NCBI GenBank assembly: GCA_030142905.1 | Contig: JASJOG010000071.1 | Span: 186,001 to 250,000 of the forward strand | Direction of reading: 5' to 3' | DNA length: 64,000 nt | Source of the DNA: Heliopora coerulea | Lineage: Eukaryota; Cnidaria; Anthozoa; Scleralcyonacea; Helioporidae | Shown here: piece by piece, positions 30,379-41,597 of the stretch | Position numbering within the stretch: the first letter of the stretch is position 1 | Layout of the letters: every line of letters starts with the position of its first letter | Position numbers and translations under genes: made by a program | The notes under the pieces: generated by a model | The model's input: the letters and a program-made list of their open reading frames with translations, nothing else | Database searches by the model: none | Told to the model about the DNA's origin: nothing

Positions 30379-30785
30379 AGTAGTCTGTAATGTCCGGATT
30401 CTGTCACACCTTTTTCAACACATTTTCAAAATGGGTCAAAATTTTTCAGTGTCGTTGGGGAAAACCCTTTTTATTGACGGCATCACTTTCGGTTTCGCTT
30501 ACTTAACTTCCGGTCGCTTTCATGAATTTAATTACGTTACCAAGAATTTCAACACATTTTAAAAACGGGTCAAAATTTTTCAAAGTGTCTTTGGGGAATG
30601 ACCTTAACATTCCAAACATTCCAAACATTCCTAATCTCCCTAACAACCAGCCTAACTCGATGTCAACTTGAACAGCTCGATGTCAACAAAAAAACTATTT
30701 TTAGTTTGCTCCGTTGTTAGGGAGATCTGGAATGTATGGAATGTGGGGAAAACCCCTCAACGACAGGCGGGGGAATTACCTTTTT
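30379..30785. repeat. Polinton copy 2 left terminal inverted repeat
   Basis: Matches the complement of 48,219-48,634 with few changes. Contains AACATTCC repeats (three here, four in the right copy) and an inner inverted repeat, CTCCCTAACAAC (about 30,635) against GTTGTTAGGGAG (about 30,712). Confidence 0.93.
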
Positions 30786-31062
30786 CCTAATGACGCCATT
30801 TCCAGCCGCTTCCAGGAATTTGATAACGTTACCGGGAATTTAAGCACATTTTAAAAATGGGTCAAAATTTTTCAAAGTGTCACAGAGGAATACCCTCAAC
30901 ATTCCATACATGCTCAATCTCCCTAACAACCAGGCTAACTCGACGTCAACCAACCTAACTCGATGTAAACAAAAAAACAATTTTCGGATTCGCCGGTTGT
31001 TAGGGATATCTGGAATGTATGGAATGCGGGGGACAGCGTCGCTGCTAAAGTCCCTCAACATT
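30786..31062. repeat. Second, diverged copy of the terminal-repeat unit
   Basis: Inside the left repeat the same blocks recur in the same order: CCGCTTCCAGGAATTTGATA, AAAAATGGGTCAAAATTTTT, CAAAGTGTCACAGAGGAATA, ACATTCCATACATG, CTCCCTAACAACC and GGTTGTTAGGGATATCTGG. So the left end carries a tandem duplication of most of the repeat; the right end does not. Confidence 0.8.
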
Positions 31063-31119
31063 TGGTTTGGAAATTTACATATTTTGAAAATAAAATAAAT
31101 TCAATAAAAATATAAATAA

Positions 31120-31530
31120 ATGGGGAACAAACAATCAACTTTAAAGCCTGAAAAAATTATTGAAAAAAATCATGAAATATTTAGGAAAAAAGCATTCAAG
31201 TTTGGTTTTTCAGTAGGAGCAGGGCAAGCATATGATATTGAATGTAATATTCAATTTGGAACTGCTTCAGCAAAACAATTTATTTTTGATAATATGGATG
31301 AAAATTTAAAATTAGTTGGTAGAAATGTTATAAAAAGTATTCAACAAAAAGCAAAAGAAAAGGAATCAAATCTTGTTAAAGAGGTCCCTGAAATTTTAAA
31401 CAAATCTTTAGACACAAACGATAAAAACGATAAAGACGATAACGACGATAAAGAAATGACAGATGAAATTACAGATGATAAAGAAATTAAAGAAGAAGTA
31501 AACGAGTTTGTAAAATCAACTCTTGAGTGA
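31120..31530 (+). CDS. Terminal gene with N-myristoylation signal (copy 2)
   Basis: 136 residues, intact. Starts MGNKQSTLK: Gly2 and Ser6 fit N-myristoylation; unlike copy 1 there is no Cys near the start. The middle has FKFGFSVGAGQAYDIECNIQ, similar to copy 1 at the same place, and the C-terminus is acidic with DKNDKD-type repeats. It is the outermost gene, beside the left terminal repeat, convergent with the coiled-coil gene. The ATG follows AATATAAATAA directly. Predicted membrane-associated; function unknown. Confidence 0.72.
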   Translation: MGNKQSTLKPEKIIEKNHEIFRKKAFKFGFSVGAGQAYDIECNIQFGTASAKQFIFDNMDENLKLVGRNVIKSIQQKAKEKESNLVKEVPEILNKSLDTNDKNDKDDNDDKEMTDEITDDKEIKEEVNEFVKSTLE

Positions 31531-31577
31531 TAAATTATTTCATAAATTTTATAATACAATATATATTATAAAATTAT
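31531..31577. terminator. Palindromic bidirectional 3' end signal (copy 2)
   Basis: Between convergent stops lies a TTTTATAATA...TATTATAAAA hairpin with AATATATATT in the centre, the same design as 12,840-12,868. Confidence 0.5.
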
Positions 31578-32132
31578 TCATGTTTGGCTTGTTGATGCTT
31601 CATTATCGTCTTCTTTATTCCGCTTGCGGTCCGTACGTTTTTCACATGTCGTTGCTGTGCTCTGTTTTTTAATAATATGTTTTCCAACTGTAACTCTACC
31701 AGATAATATTCCAAGATATGGTAAATATTGACTTAGTTTTTCAACTACAGATTTTACATCACGTTTCAGTAATTTATCTTTAATAAGTTCATTTTCCAAT
31801 TCTTCACTGCTTTCAATTGCTTCTAACCCACCTAATAAATCCGCAAATTTACTAATTAATAAATCGGTTAAAAATACATTTGCTTTTTCTGCTTGTTTTG
31901 CCTCATATTCTGCATAAATTTTAAATATAACTTTATCACTTGATTTTTTCAAATTTTGAACAGATTGACTAATTTCCCCATCTTGAGACAATTTTATCAA
32001 TTCTTCTCGTTTTTTCATTACTTCTTTTTTCACATCTTGCTTCACATTAGCTTCGCTGTTTGCGGTTTCAGTTGTCGCAGTTGTTTCAATTGGCGGAACT
32101 TCTAAATTTTCTTGTTCACTTTGTTCACTCAT
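31578..32132 (-). CDS. Coiled-coil/helical Polinton protein (copy 2)
   Basis: 184 residues, intact; counterpart of 12,336-12,839. The core is almost unchanged (EVMKKREELIKLSQDGEISQ; EKANVFLTDLLISKFADLLG), while both ends are different and GC-richer, including a C-terminal tail with CEKRTDRKRNKEDD. The ATG overlaps the original ATPase stop region, as in copy 1. Confidence 0.75.
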   Translation of the reverse strand: MSEQSEQENLEVPPIETTATTETANSEANVKQDVKKEVMKKREELIKLSQDGEISQSVQNLKKSSDKVIFKIYAEYEAKQAEKANVFLTDLLISKFADLLGGLEAIESSEELENELIKDKLLKRDVKSVVEKLSQYLPYLGILSGRVTVGKHIIKKQSTATTCEKRTDRKRNKEDDNEASTSQT

Positions 32133-32753
32133 TTATTTTATAACCAAATGGAAAAATTAAATTAATTTCTAATCTTGAATATTTTTTTTTTTTAATGTTT
32201 CTAAAATTTTATCTAATTCTTTTTTACCTTCCGCCGTGCGGTCGCCTACATCTAAATATTCTTGAATTATTGTTGTCATATCTTTTTTATTCGGATTATA
32301 AAATGTAACCAATTTTGAAATATTTTCTCTAAATGGTTTAGCAATAGATGTCAACTGCTGCGTTATAACTACAACGGAAAGATTATAATGCCTTGCAGAA
32401 AATCCTAATTTAACCAACTCACTTGTTCTATTTTTAACATTTTTTCCACTTGCACAATCATCCAATATGATTAAACTTTTACTTCCTTTTGAAAAGTCAA
32501 CTATAAATTTTAACCAATCTTCAACATTATCTTGATCACAAGGAATAGCAATAAAATCTTCATCTTTATCATATTTCCAATTTTCATAAGTTTTATTCCA
32601 TTCAAATGTCGTACAAATTAAAAAAATATAATCAAAATAATTTTTATATTTATTTTCTATAAAATCTAAAAGATATTTTGTTTTTCCACAAGCAGTCATT
32701 CCAACAATTATCATATTAAATGGTTTTTTACCCTCAGCTTTGCTGTCATTCAT
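32125..32753 (-). pseudogene. FtsK/HerA (A32-like) packaging ATPase (copy 2, frameshifted end)
   Basis: Open from 32,753 to 32,169 (194 residues) with Walker A GMTACGKTKY, Walker B SLIILDDC and VVVITQQ all intact. A length change in an A-run near 32,178-32,190 ends the frame about 15 residues before the copy 1 end. The N-terminus carries a short extra SKAEG compared with copy 1 and the C-terminal part an extra GDRTAEGKK-type stretch; both lie in GC-rich bases. The enzyme core looks complete, so it may have been active. Confidence 0.88.
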
Positions 32754-32786
32754 TTTTTATTTTTCAAAAATCCTTGATTTTTGTTT

Positions 32787-34026
32787 TCAAAATTGAATTG
32801 AAGACAAATCTTTATTTACAATGTTTAACAATCCATCACTTATCACAAATATATGACACATTACATTTGCAGAAATGGCAGTTTTTTTTTATTTCTAACA
32901 ATAGTCCAGACTGTGTGTTTACTAACTTTTTTCCATTCCCATAAACAAAATTATCATCTAATGTCCTCAAATCAATACATAATGCAAATGAATCTTTATA
33001 AAATTTTTGAATACTTATAACTGCATCACTATTTTCATATCCTCCGTGAAATATTCTAAATGCCTCTTCAAAAAATCTTCTTATTGGCATACCTTGAGAA
33101 TATATACTATTTGGCACTCCTTCAACACTAATTTTGACGTCTGTTATATTTGGATAAACAAATTGTTCACTATCTGTGATAGTTTTATTTCTAAATAACA
33201 GCACAACTGCTTTCATACTCTTCCGCGGAATATTTATGGTTTCATTATGTAAAGTAGCATCTTTATCCCATTCTATAGTTTTCATCAAAGTTACATAATC
33301 ATATGATAATGATCTTCCTGTGGTATAATTTGATAAAACATCAATTGCCAAATCTTGATTTTCAATTGTTTCATACTCCAATTCTAAATTTTCCAAAGTA
33401 TATCCCCCAACACTTTGTCCTCTTTGTGCTACCATAATTTCACTAGCTTTTGGAAAAGTTAAAATGTATTGAAAATTATTAATCATTCCGTAAGGGGCAT
33501 ATAGTCCATGATCTGAAAGTATTTTTTCTAATTTTAAACACTGTTTTGTTCCATAAATATCATACATTAATTTATCAGAAGCTTTTTCTGCATTGCCACT
33601 TGTTGTTCCAGAGTCATCTTTTGAAATTAATTTTCTGAGGTTTTCTCGGGCGATACCGTATTCAACCATATCTGCTCTTTCAAATTCAGGCTTCCAGAGA
33701 TCTTTGTAAATTTCTAGTAAAGATTCTCCACTATTATCGTAAACAATTTCTCCAGCAAATTTAACAACCAATCTTTTCTTTAACAATTTTGATAAATTAT
33801 TTAAAAACCACGATTTAGTATTTGCATTTTTAAAATTAAATAACAATTTTAATGAATCAGGAACAAGACACAAATTAGGATTTAATTTTGGAATATCTAT
33901 ATAAAGTTCTTCTTCTGGATTTGCTGAATTCGGATTCAAAGTTACAACATGCCTTGTTCTGTTTCCTTTAATTTCACTCATTTTTGATCTTTTATATCCT
34001 GGATATAATTCGTTTACTCTATTCAT
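32787..34026 (-). pseudogene. Major capsid protein, double jelly-roll (copy 2, frameshift near the end)
   Basis: About 412 codons; the first 380 are open. Same ordered motifs as copy 1: RLVVKFAGEIVYDNSGE, LEIYKDLWKPEFERADMV, GLYAPYGMINNFQYILTFPK, LENLELEYETIENQDLA. An A-run change near 32,882-32,890 shifts the last 30 codons into another frame. The start box is CAATAAAAAATG, as in copy 1. The gene sits between the membrane protein (upstream) and the ATPase (downstream), the usual capsid-packaging pairing. Confidence 0.9.
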
Positions 34027-34084
34027 TTTTTATTGTACAAAAATTAAAAATTTTTGTTTTATAAAAAAAATTTTATTTAATTTA

Positions 34085-35515
34085 TCAGCTTCGCTGTTCG
34101 CTCGCTTCACCGTTCGTTCGAGCTAGCTTTGCTGCTGTGCTGAGACCTTCGGTCGATCGCTTATATCCTTCATATAAAAAGTAAGTAATTGCAATAGCTA
34201 ATATCCATAGATTTTTAGCAAGAAAGGCAATACCTTTTGCACCCCATGATAATATCTGAGAAATTAAATTTAAAACTACTGAAATGACTGCACCAAAATT
34301 TTTACCTATCTTTGCAATTGCTTTTCCTAAATTTCCAACCGCTTTTGCACCTTGTTTTAATGCGTTTCTTGCCCTTATAACTATTGCTGTAATTATACCT
34401 GCTACAGAAATAGCAACTACTGATAAACCTAATAAATTTTCTTTTGCCCATTTTTTAAATCTTTCTAATCTTCCAAGGTCAGATTCTTCAGCATTTTCAT
34501 TTAAAATATTTATTCCTTCTTCACTAATTGGTCTTTCATCATTTTCAAGTCTCATTTTATCTGCTTGAAGTTTTGCAATTTCTGAAAAACTTTTATATAT
34601 ACTTTTTTGGGGTTCAGCTGTTTCTAAATCAGATTTATTTTTCCAATGTTGATGCTCTCTATCAAATCCATCAATTTTTCCACGTATAACTTCTTTTTTT
34701 TCATTTTCTGATAAATTGGAGTCAATACCCTCCAAATATATCAAACCTCTAAATTCTATTAATTCATTTCTTTCAAATAATGTTCGTCTTGGATCCTGTT
34801 CATTATCAATGAATTTTTTTAAGTTATTTTCACCAATTATATTATCAATTTTAGTTTGAATTTCTAAAATAGAATCATCAGTGATAGAATTAATAACTTC
34901 ATTGCGATTCGCAAGCTCAATTTCAAAATCACCACGCTCCGCGACGGCTACGCCGATTCTTTGTTCTATGTATTACCGCACTTGGAGTTTTTTCATATTC
35001 TTTTTTTGCTTTTTCATATAATCATTAAATTCATCAACATATTTCTTATTTTTTCTGGTAAATAACTCTGGTTCATTGTTGGTATTGACATTACCAATTT
35101 TTTCACCTTTTAAAATAACTGAAACATTTCCTTTTTGGTCTCTTACAAATGTTGTTTTATCCAACAATATACTATTATTTGGCCCATTTTTCTTTTCAAG
35201 TCGAATTTTAAATATTTTTTTAAAACTTAGTTTTCTATCATTAGTTATTATCGATTTTACATTTCTCATTCTTCTTGATATATTCACAGGTGTTTTTCTT
35301 GAAAGAGAGCTTTGCTCGCCGCTTGCGCGGTCAACCCTATTAAATTTTCTTTTTGGATTTTCTGTGTTTATTATGTTTATACTTCTATTATGACCCTCAG
35401 GGTTGTCTTCACCGCTTGCGGCCTGTAGGTCATCCCCACCACAACTTGTTTCCCCTTCTTCTTCTTCTTCCATGTTTCTATTTCTCATTTCAATATCATC
35501 AAAACCTTCAGACAT
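34085..35515 (-). pseudogene. Conserved Polinton membrane protein with acidic N-terminus (copy 2)
   Basis: Counterpart of 9103-10,452. The two open parts (35,515-34,973 and 34,744-34,085) are in the same frame, separated by a local frame disturbance and a TAA at 34,973-34,975. The conserved C-terminal block is present (FKKWAKENLLGLSVVAISVA; KNLWILAIAITYFLYEGY). Compared with copy 1 it has extra GC-rich segments: near 35,405-35,435 (reads DDLQAASGE), near 34,935-34,960, and a different C-terminal end at 34,085-34,160 with TAAKLARTNGEASEQRS. Confidence 0.72.
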
Positions 35516-35564
35516 TTATTTATTTATTTATTTTATTTAATTTATCACGACTGCTTTGCTGACG

Positions 35565-36677
35565 CTACGCTTCGATGTTTTGAATATTTTCTTCTGGTAT
35601 CCAAGAATTGTGTTTGTTATCATAACCTAGCCACTTCACTAATACCATATTTTTACCTTTGACTTTTTTCCTTATTAATATTTTCTCAACTCTATACACA
35701 TCATCCTTTTTATCCACAGCAGATAATTCCTGTTCATAAAATTTTCCAATAATTGGTTCTCCCTCATGATCTTCTATTTCATACATGTTTGGATCACCTC
35801 TAAATACTTTTACAATTTTAAAAATTTCTTCTGTAAAATTAGCTTCATAACCTTTAGTAAAGATATTCTTATATTTAGAAATCCTAACAGTATCACCAAT
35901 TCTGAATTTAGGTAAAGATAAATCTCCTAATGGGTAACCATATAGTGTAATCCACACTTGGTCTTTGTTATACTTGTTCACATCAGCAGGTTTCATTAAT
36001 ATACTACTATGTTTAGTATGGTTATAATTATCTACAAGTTCATCTACGTGGTTAATCCAATTATAAGTTCCCTTGCTATAGAAATATTTCCACATGGATG
36101 TTTTTAGAGTTCTGTTAAATCTTTCAACTATAGCTGCTTTTCTATCTGAGTTTGTAGAAAAATATTCAACATTATGTTTTTTCAATAGTTCTTTTACACC
36201 TACAATGTAAAATTCTTTTCCTTCATCAAATTGAGCGACTTTTGGGTATTTACCAAATCTTTCCTTAAATTGTTTTAATAATTCATCTACAGCTTTTGTC
36301 ATGTTTTTAGTATCTTTTCTGTAAACAGGAATAGCGAATGCATATCTACTTAAAATTTCAACAGGTGACATTATCCAATAGTATCCTTTGTTCTGGTTTT
36401 TATATTTTCCCATATCAACCAAATCCATTTGTATTTGATCAGCTAAATCTTTGACAAATGTTCTTTGGAATTTATGTCTTCTAACAATTGGTTTGTATCT
36501 TGTAAAAGTATCTTGTGTTTTTAACCAGTCTTGCACAATTTTTCTACTAACGTTTAATGCCTTTTCTTTTGCTTTTTGATAAAGTCTTTCCGCAGATTGA
36601 TAACCTGTTTCTGGGTTGTAGTAAATATCTCTTAACTCTTGTTCAATAACAACTTCTTTGTCGCTAACTTTGTTCAT
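35565..36677 (-). CDS. Retroviral-type integrase with chromodomain (copy 2)
   Basis: 370 residues, intact. D,D-35-E triad: DQIQMDLVDM, VAQFDEGKEF, AAIVERFNRTLK. SH3-like FRIGDTVRISKYKNIFTKGY and chromodomain YRVEKILIRKKVKGKNMVL / VKWLGYDNKHNSWI. Very close to copy 1 over its whole length. The 3' flank (35,543-35,572) has a GC-rich insert absent from copy 1. Intact in both copies while neighbours are broken, which may be chance or later selection. Confidence 0.93.
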   Translation of the reverse strand: MNKVSDKEVVIEQELRDIYYNPETGYQSAERLYQKAKEKALNVSRKIVQDWLKTQDTFTRYKPIVRRHKFQRTFVKDLADQIQMDLVDMGKYKNQNKGYYWIMSPVEILSRYAFAIPVYRKDTKNMTKAVDELLKQFKERFGKYPKVAQFDEGKEFYIVGVKELLKKHNVEYFSTNSDRKAAIVERFNRTLKTSMWKYFYSKGTYNWINHVDELVDNYNHTKHSSILMKPADVNKYNKDQVWITLYGYPLGDLSLPKFRIGDTVRISKYKNIFTKGYEANFTEEIFKIVKVFRGDPNMYEIEDHEGEPIIGKFYEQELSAVDKKDDVYRVEKILIRKKVKGKNMVLVKWLGYDNKHNSWIPEENIQNIEA

Positions 36678-36705
36678 TTATTTTTTAATATTGTAAAAAT
36701 AAACA
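36678..36705. promoter_or_regulatory. 28-bp divergent promoter between two start codons (copy 2)
   Basis: Only 28 A/T-rich bases separate the integrase ATG (minus, 36,677) from the ATG of the large membrane-anchored gene (plus, 36,706), as in copy 1 (21 bp). AATAAA boxes occur in both directions. Confidence 0.55.
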
Positions 36706-38277
36706 ATGAATCAAAAATTGGTGGAAGAAGCTTCAAAAAAATTTTATGGAAAATATTATGGTCTTGTTAAGAAAGAACAAGCAATTGTAGATAAAAAATT
36801 AAAAGAAAATTTTTAAAAAAAATATCCTTATGCAGATTTATCAAAATTTGAATTTGTACAAGATTATACAAAAGACGGAAGTTTTAATGGTGCAAAAATT
36901 TATTTTATAAATAATAAATATATTCAAACTGATATTGAAAGTGATGCATTTAAAAGCGATCCAAATGAAACCAAATATCTATATATTAATAAACCTATTG
37001 AACACAGCGACAGCGGGCATTCCGCCCACTTTCCAAAAATTTGGAAAATCGGAGGAACTGTGCAAGAATTACCAAAAGGTAAAAGACATGTTGATTTTAC
37101 CGGAAAATCATATTATTGGGATAATTTTCCAATAGGATATGTCTTAAATTATCCTATAAATCAGTTTAGGATTTATGTAAACAATACAGATTATTTTCAA
37201 AGCAATTTTCCTATATTAAATTCGCCACGTGGTATAACTACAGATGATAATGCAAAATGGTCACTTAATGAGCCATATTTTCAAAGCATTATAGTAACAT
37301 GGATTGCAACTTATGGATGTGGAATTTCAATACAACATTTATTATTTAGTTCAGATGTGCCAAAACAAATTACATCATTTATGAGATTTCATCTATATTT
37401 TACAGTTAGAAGAATTATGTAGCAATTGAGAAATGGTGATGATAAAACCTTTTATAAATTTAATGCTGGTTTTTTAAAAGATCACTATCCAAAATGGACA
37501 TGGCAAGAAATTTTAAAATATAAAAATGAACATTTAGGACAAGATGTTGTTGGAGTAAGATTATGGGAAAGATATAAACACAGTCCAGGAAAAATTAGAG
37601 ACACACAAAATTATTATAAAAAATTTGTGCCAAAAATATCAAATGGGCTTACAAAAAGTGGCACAGAATTGCTAAATCACAGCATTGAAGCATATATTTA
37701 TTCAATCCTTAGAGCACAAGCAAGGACAAGACAAAGTATTTTTGGGCCAAGAGCTTCAGCATTAGAAACACAAAAAGTTTTTAGACAAATTGTTGAAGAT
37801 TCTATAACAAATTATGATACAACAACATGGATTAATAATATGAATCAAGCAATTTTGTCAACTAATGTAGTTTTAAATACTGCTATAAGTCCAACTTTAT
37901 GGTTAATTCCATCATCTTTAATTATTTTAAAAGAACCAATTGATGGTTATAATAATAAACTAAAAGTTTCATCAGAAAATATGATTTTTGGAATTAACAA
38001 AAATTTAAATTATTACGGGGTTGAAGAAGAGCCAATAAAAAAACAACTGGGAGCGCATGACTTGAAAAAATTAGAAACATTAGGAACTGAACAACAACCA
38101 AAGACCAATAAACAGCCTTTGGTTGCTAAAGTAACAAAAAACAGCAAACATTTGAAAACCGCCGGAGCCGGCACAAGCGCTGCTATAACAACAGCCACAG
38201 CCCCTACGGGTGATAATTTAATTGTTTTATCTTTATCAATAATTGATGGAATTTTAATCGCACGGTATGCGCTCTGA
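36706..38277 (+). pseudogene. Large conserved Polinton protein with C-terminal membrane anchor (copy 2)
   Basis: About 523 codons in one frame with two stops: TAA at 36,814-36,816 and TAG at 37,420-37,422. Conserved blocks match copy 1: WIATYGCGISIQHLLFSS, RASALETQKVFRQI, SPTLWLIPSSLIILK. The region before the anchor differs entirely: here GC-rich and reading TAGAGTSAAITTATAPTGD, in copy 1 a run of NEIKK/NESKK units. C-terminal hydrophobic segment LIVLSLSIIDGILIARYAL. The start at 36,706 is chosen by the copy 1 counterpart and the AATAAACAATG box. Confidence 0.68.
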
Positions 38278-38316
38278 GAAACAAAGTTTCGAATCAAAAT
38301 ATATATTATAAAATAA

Positions 38317-38995
38317 ATGACAATATCTTTAAAAATCTTCATCACAAAAAGATGAAAACTCAGAAAAAATAATTCCATTAGACGAGCCACTTATATTAAC
38401 TAATTGTAATAAAATGTTTGTAAGATCAGTAAGTATATTTTGGAATTTTAATAATTTATATAAAAATATTCATCATTTTAGTTATGATACACAAGGTGCT
38501 AATAGAAAAATTGACTTCAAAGATGGGTATTATACCTTTAATATTTTAAAAACTGAATTAGAAAATGTCGGCGCAATTGAACTGGAACAAATTGATTTTT
38601 CTGGAAAATGCACAATAAAATCGGATAAAACATTAAATTTACAAACATTTGGACCAATCATAGGATTTTCCGAAAATAAAGTAATACAAGCAAATACTTC
38701 AACAGAAAGCGAAAATGTAGTAAATATTAATAACAACTTGGAATATGTAAACATAAGCTGTAATATGATTGATAAAAGTAAAAATTTTGTAAATGGTAAA
38801 AGAAGTAATGTAATTATTCAAGTTCCAATTGAATCTGAACAAACATTGAAAGGCAGTGTCTCTAAAATTTATCCGCCTGAAGAAACAGGAGGAATAAAAT
38901 TATCAAATGGAATTTATAATGAATTAATATTCAAAGTAGAAGGAAATAATTCATCTTCAATTGGAAACATTTTATTGGAAATTATTATAAAATAA
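38317..38995 (+). pseudogene. Penton-like minor capsid protein (copy 2, N-terminal frameshift)
   Basis: The long open part, 38,414-38,995, is 193 residues: DGYYTFNILKTELENVG, LNLQTFGPIIGFSENKV, LEYVNISCNMIDKSKNFVNG and a terminal GNILLEIIIK. The order and spacing fit Polinton single jelly-roll minor capsid proteins, which form the vertices. The promoter-like box TATAAAATAAATG at 38,317 and the copy 1 arrangement suggest the gene began there; an A-run change near 38,330-38,335 separates that start from the open part. The stop TAA is directly followed by the fibre A ATG. Confidence 0.6.
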
Positions 38996-40429
38996 ATGAG
39001 TTTATTTTACGGATATGAAAAAGTTAGCTATAATATAACAACAGGGAGTCTCCCAACAACAGGAGGTACAATGACTGGAAATATTAACATGGGCTCAAAC
39101 CATATAATAACATCAGTTGACCCAACAAAAAATGCACATTTAGCGAGGAAGAAATATGTACATGACAAAGTGAGTACATCGGGCAGCTCAGGAACTTTTT
39201 TATCAAAAACAGGAGGAACAATGACGGGAAATATTATCATAGGCGCTAATAAAATTTCAACAACTGTGAATCCTATAAGTGATAAAGATTTAGCAAGGAA
39301 GAAATATGCAGATGACCAAGATTCTAGAAAATTATCCTTAACTGGTGGAACAATGTCAGGAAATATTAGCATGGGAAATCATAAAATTATAACAACTTCA
39401 GATCCTATGGGTGAAAAACATTTAGCCAGAAAAAAATACTTAAATAATCAAGATTCTAAAAAATTATCCCTAACTGGTGGAACATTGACAGGTGATGTTA
39501 ATATTGGAAGTAATAAAATTATTTCTTCAAAAAATCCTACACTTGAAACACATTTAGCGAGGAAGAAATATATTGATGATAATTTAAACATTCTCAAAAA
39601 GAATGTTAGTTTTTCAGTTTTGAAAGATAATTTTTTATTGAAATTTCATAATTTATATTTTGTTGAATATAATTCAATTTATGATTTGTTGTCTGAAAGA
39701 AATGGTGGAAAAGTAAAAGAAATAATTGATTATGGAATTGAAGGAAACAATTTTAAACAAGCAACAAAAAATCTTCAACCTTCCTTGTGTTTAGAAAGTG
39801 AAAAGGAAGATAATAAATATTTTTTAAAATTTGATAACAATAGAATGATTTCAGATTTGAACATTAATCCAATATCAGGAAAAAAAGATATTGTAAATGT
39901 TTTTGTTGTTTATAAATTGAATTCTGTACCTTCATCTGGAAATGATTGGTTAAAAGGAGGAATTTTTGGACATGATAATGAGGGTTTTGACAGATTTGTT
40001 TGTTTTGCAAATCCAACTACAAAAGAATTAGTTATTGCTGGAGATAGTGCAAATTTTATCTGTATTGGTTCGAATCCTGTAAATCATAAGACACCAATTG
40101 CTGCTTTTTAATCAAAAGCCAATGCTGGAGTTTTGAATAAATGGATATGTTTGAGTATTCATTGGGATGTGTATACAACAGCAAATAATGATAAAAGTAG
40201 TGTTTATTGTAATGGAAAAAAGTTAAGATCTTTTACGGCAAAGACTGTTTTAGGAGATACAACTTTAACAATTGGTGATATAAAAAACAACACAAATTCA
40301 CCTTTTGATGGATCAATATCTTTCTTTTCAATTTTAAAACACGAAAAAATGACAGAAAAAGAAATTTTGTTTTATCATTATGTTCTTTGTAATTTATACA
40401 ACGTTGATCATAATCCTATAAATATATAA
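38996..40429 (+). pseudogene. Fibre-like protein A, four shaft modules (copy 2, one stop)
   Basis: 477 codons in one frame interrupted by TAA at 40,109-40,111, where copy 1 has a glutamine codon. Residues 15-200 hold four modules of about 45 residues, each with GGTMTGNI/GGTMSGNI/GGTLTGDV, a hydrophobic KI-type strand, and LARKKY near the end. The C-terminal lectin-like domain matches copy 1 (VNVFVVYKLNS; SIHWDVY; SSVYCNGKKL; LTIGDIKN). Copy 1 has one and a half modules. It resembles phage tail-fibre shafts; trimer formation is inference. Confidence 0.74.
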
Positions 40430-40434
40430 AATAA

Positions 40435-41597
40435 ATGAGTGTTATATTTAATGATGATGATTTTAGCTCAAAAAGAAAAAATTTCATTTTAAATGAATTT
40501 GATAAAAAATTATCTTTAACAGGCGGTACGATGACCGGCGATTTGACTATAAACACAAATAAAATAATTTCAACAATTGATTCTATAGATGATAAACATT
40601 TGGCTCGAAAAAAATATGTTGATGAACAAGATAATAAACAATTGTCTTTGGCAGGAGGAAGAATGGCAGGAGACATTAATATGGGAAATCATAAAATAAT
40701 TTCTACATATCACCAGCCAACACATGAAATGCATATTATAACAAGAAAATATGTAGATGTCAAATTTAATACATTTTGGTTTGAATTTTTAAATTTTATA
40801 CTGCAGTTTATGAAATTAAAGACGATAATTCATATATAATTTATAAAAATGCTGATAACAGAATCTTAACAGTTTATAATCAAACAGAAACAGGAAATTT
40901 GGATGTAAATTTGTTTACGGAAGGACAATTAAATAGGCCATTTTATGAAACTCCAACCAAAATGTATTTTAAGGATGAAAGTAATTTTTTTGAAGTTCCA
41001 GTTAATATAAACACCCCGACTGCTTCTTCAAATTTAAAAGACCGTGTTCATATTTTTGTAGTTTATGAAATGGAAAGACAAAATATTAAAAGAACAAATG
41101 ATTTTACTGCAATTTTTGGAAATAAAAGTAGTAGTAATGGAATTTACAGGATGATAGGATTCCAAAATCTTGACAATGCTTCTACAAAAAGGTTAATTGT
41201 TTATGGTGTAGGAAACAATTATTTAGATATAAATCCAAATGTATTTCCATTGAAAGCTGACCCTACAGAATATAACAAAATGAAATGCATTTCTGTTCAT
41301 TATGATAGGGAATCATATCCCTTTAAAATTGCTGATTCAAGATTTTTTTGCAACGGAAAATTAATTAAAACATTTGCATCTGCAGAAGTTACAAGTGGTT
41401 TAACTTCGTTGGTTTTTGGAGGAAGTAATAAAACTATAAAAAATGGTAAAGTGACAGATTGTTTCAAAGGAAAAATTGCATTTATTGCTATACAATTACA
41501 TAAAAAAATAACAGATAAAGAAATTTTAATGAATCATATTGTATTGTGTCAAAAATTTAATGTAGATTTTGATAAATCTATTATTAATGATTTATAA
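40435..41597 (+). pseudogene. Fibre-like protein B, two shaft modules (copy 2, frameshifted)
   Basis: Open from 40,435 to about 40,800 and from 40,810 onward in another frame. Two modules (LSLTGGTMTGDLTINTNKII, LARKKYVDEQ; LAGGRMAGDINMGNHKII, ITRKYVD), compared with one in copy 1. The C-terminal head has the LamG/concanavalin-like pattern (VHIFVVYEMER; CISVHYDRE; RFFCNGKLIKTF; SLVFGGSNK) but is quite different from the copy 1 head, more so than neighbouring genes. The start overlaps AATAAATG directly after the fibre A stop. Confidence 0.7.
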
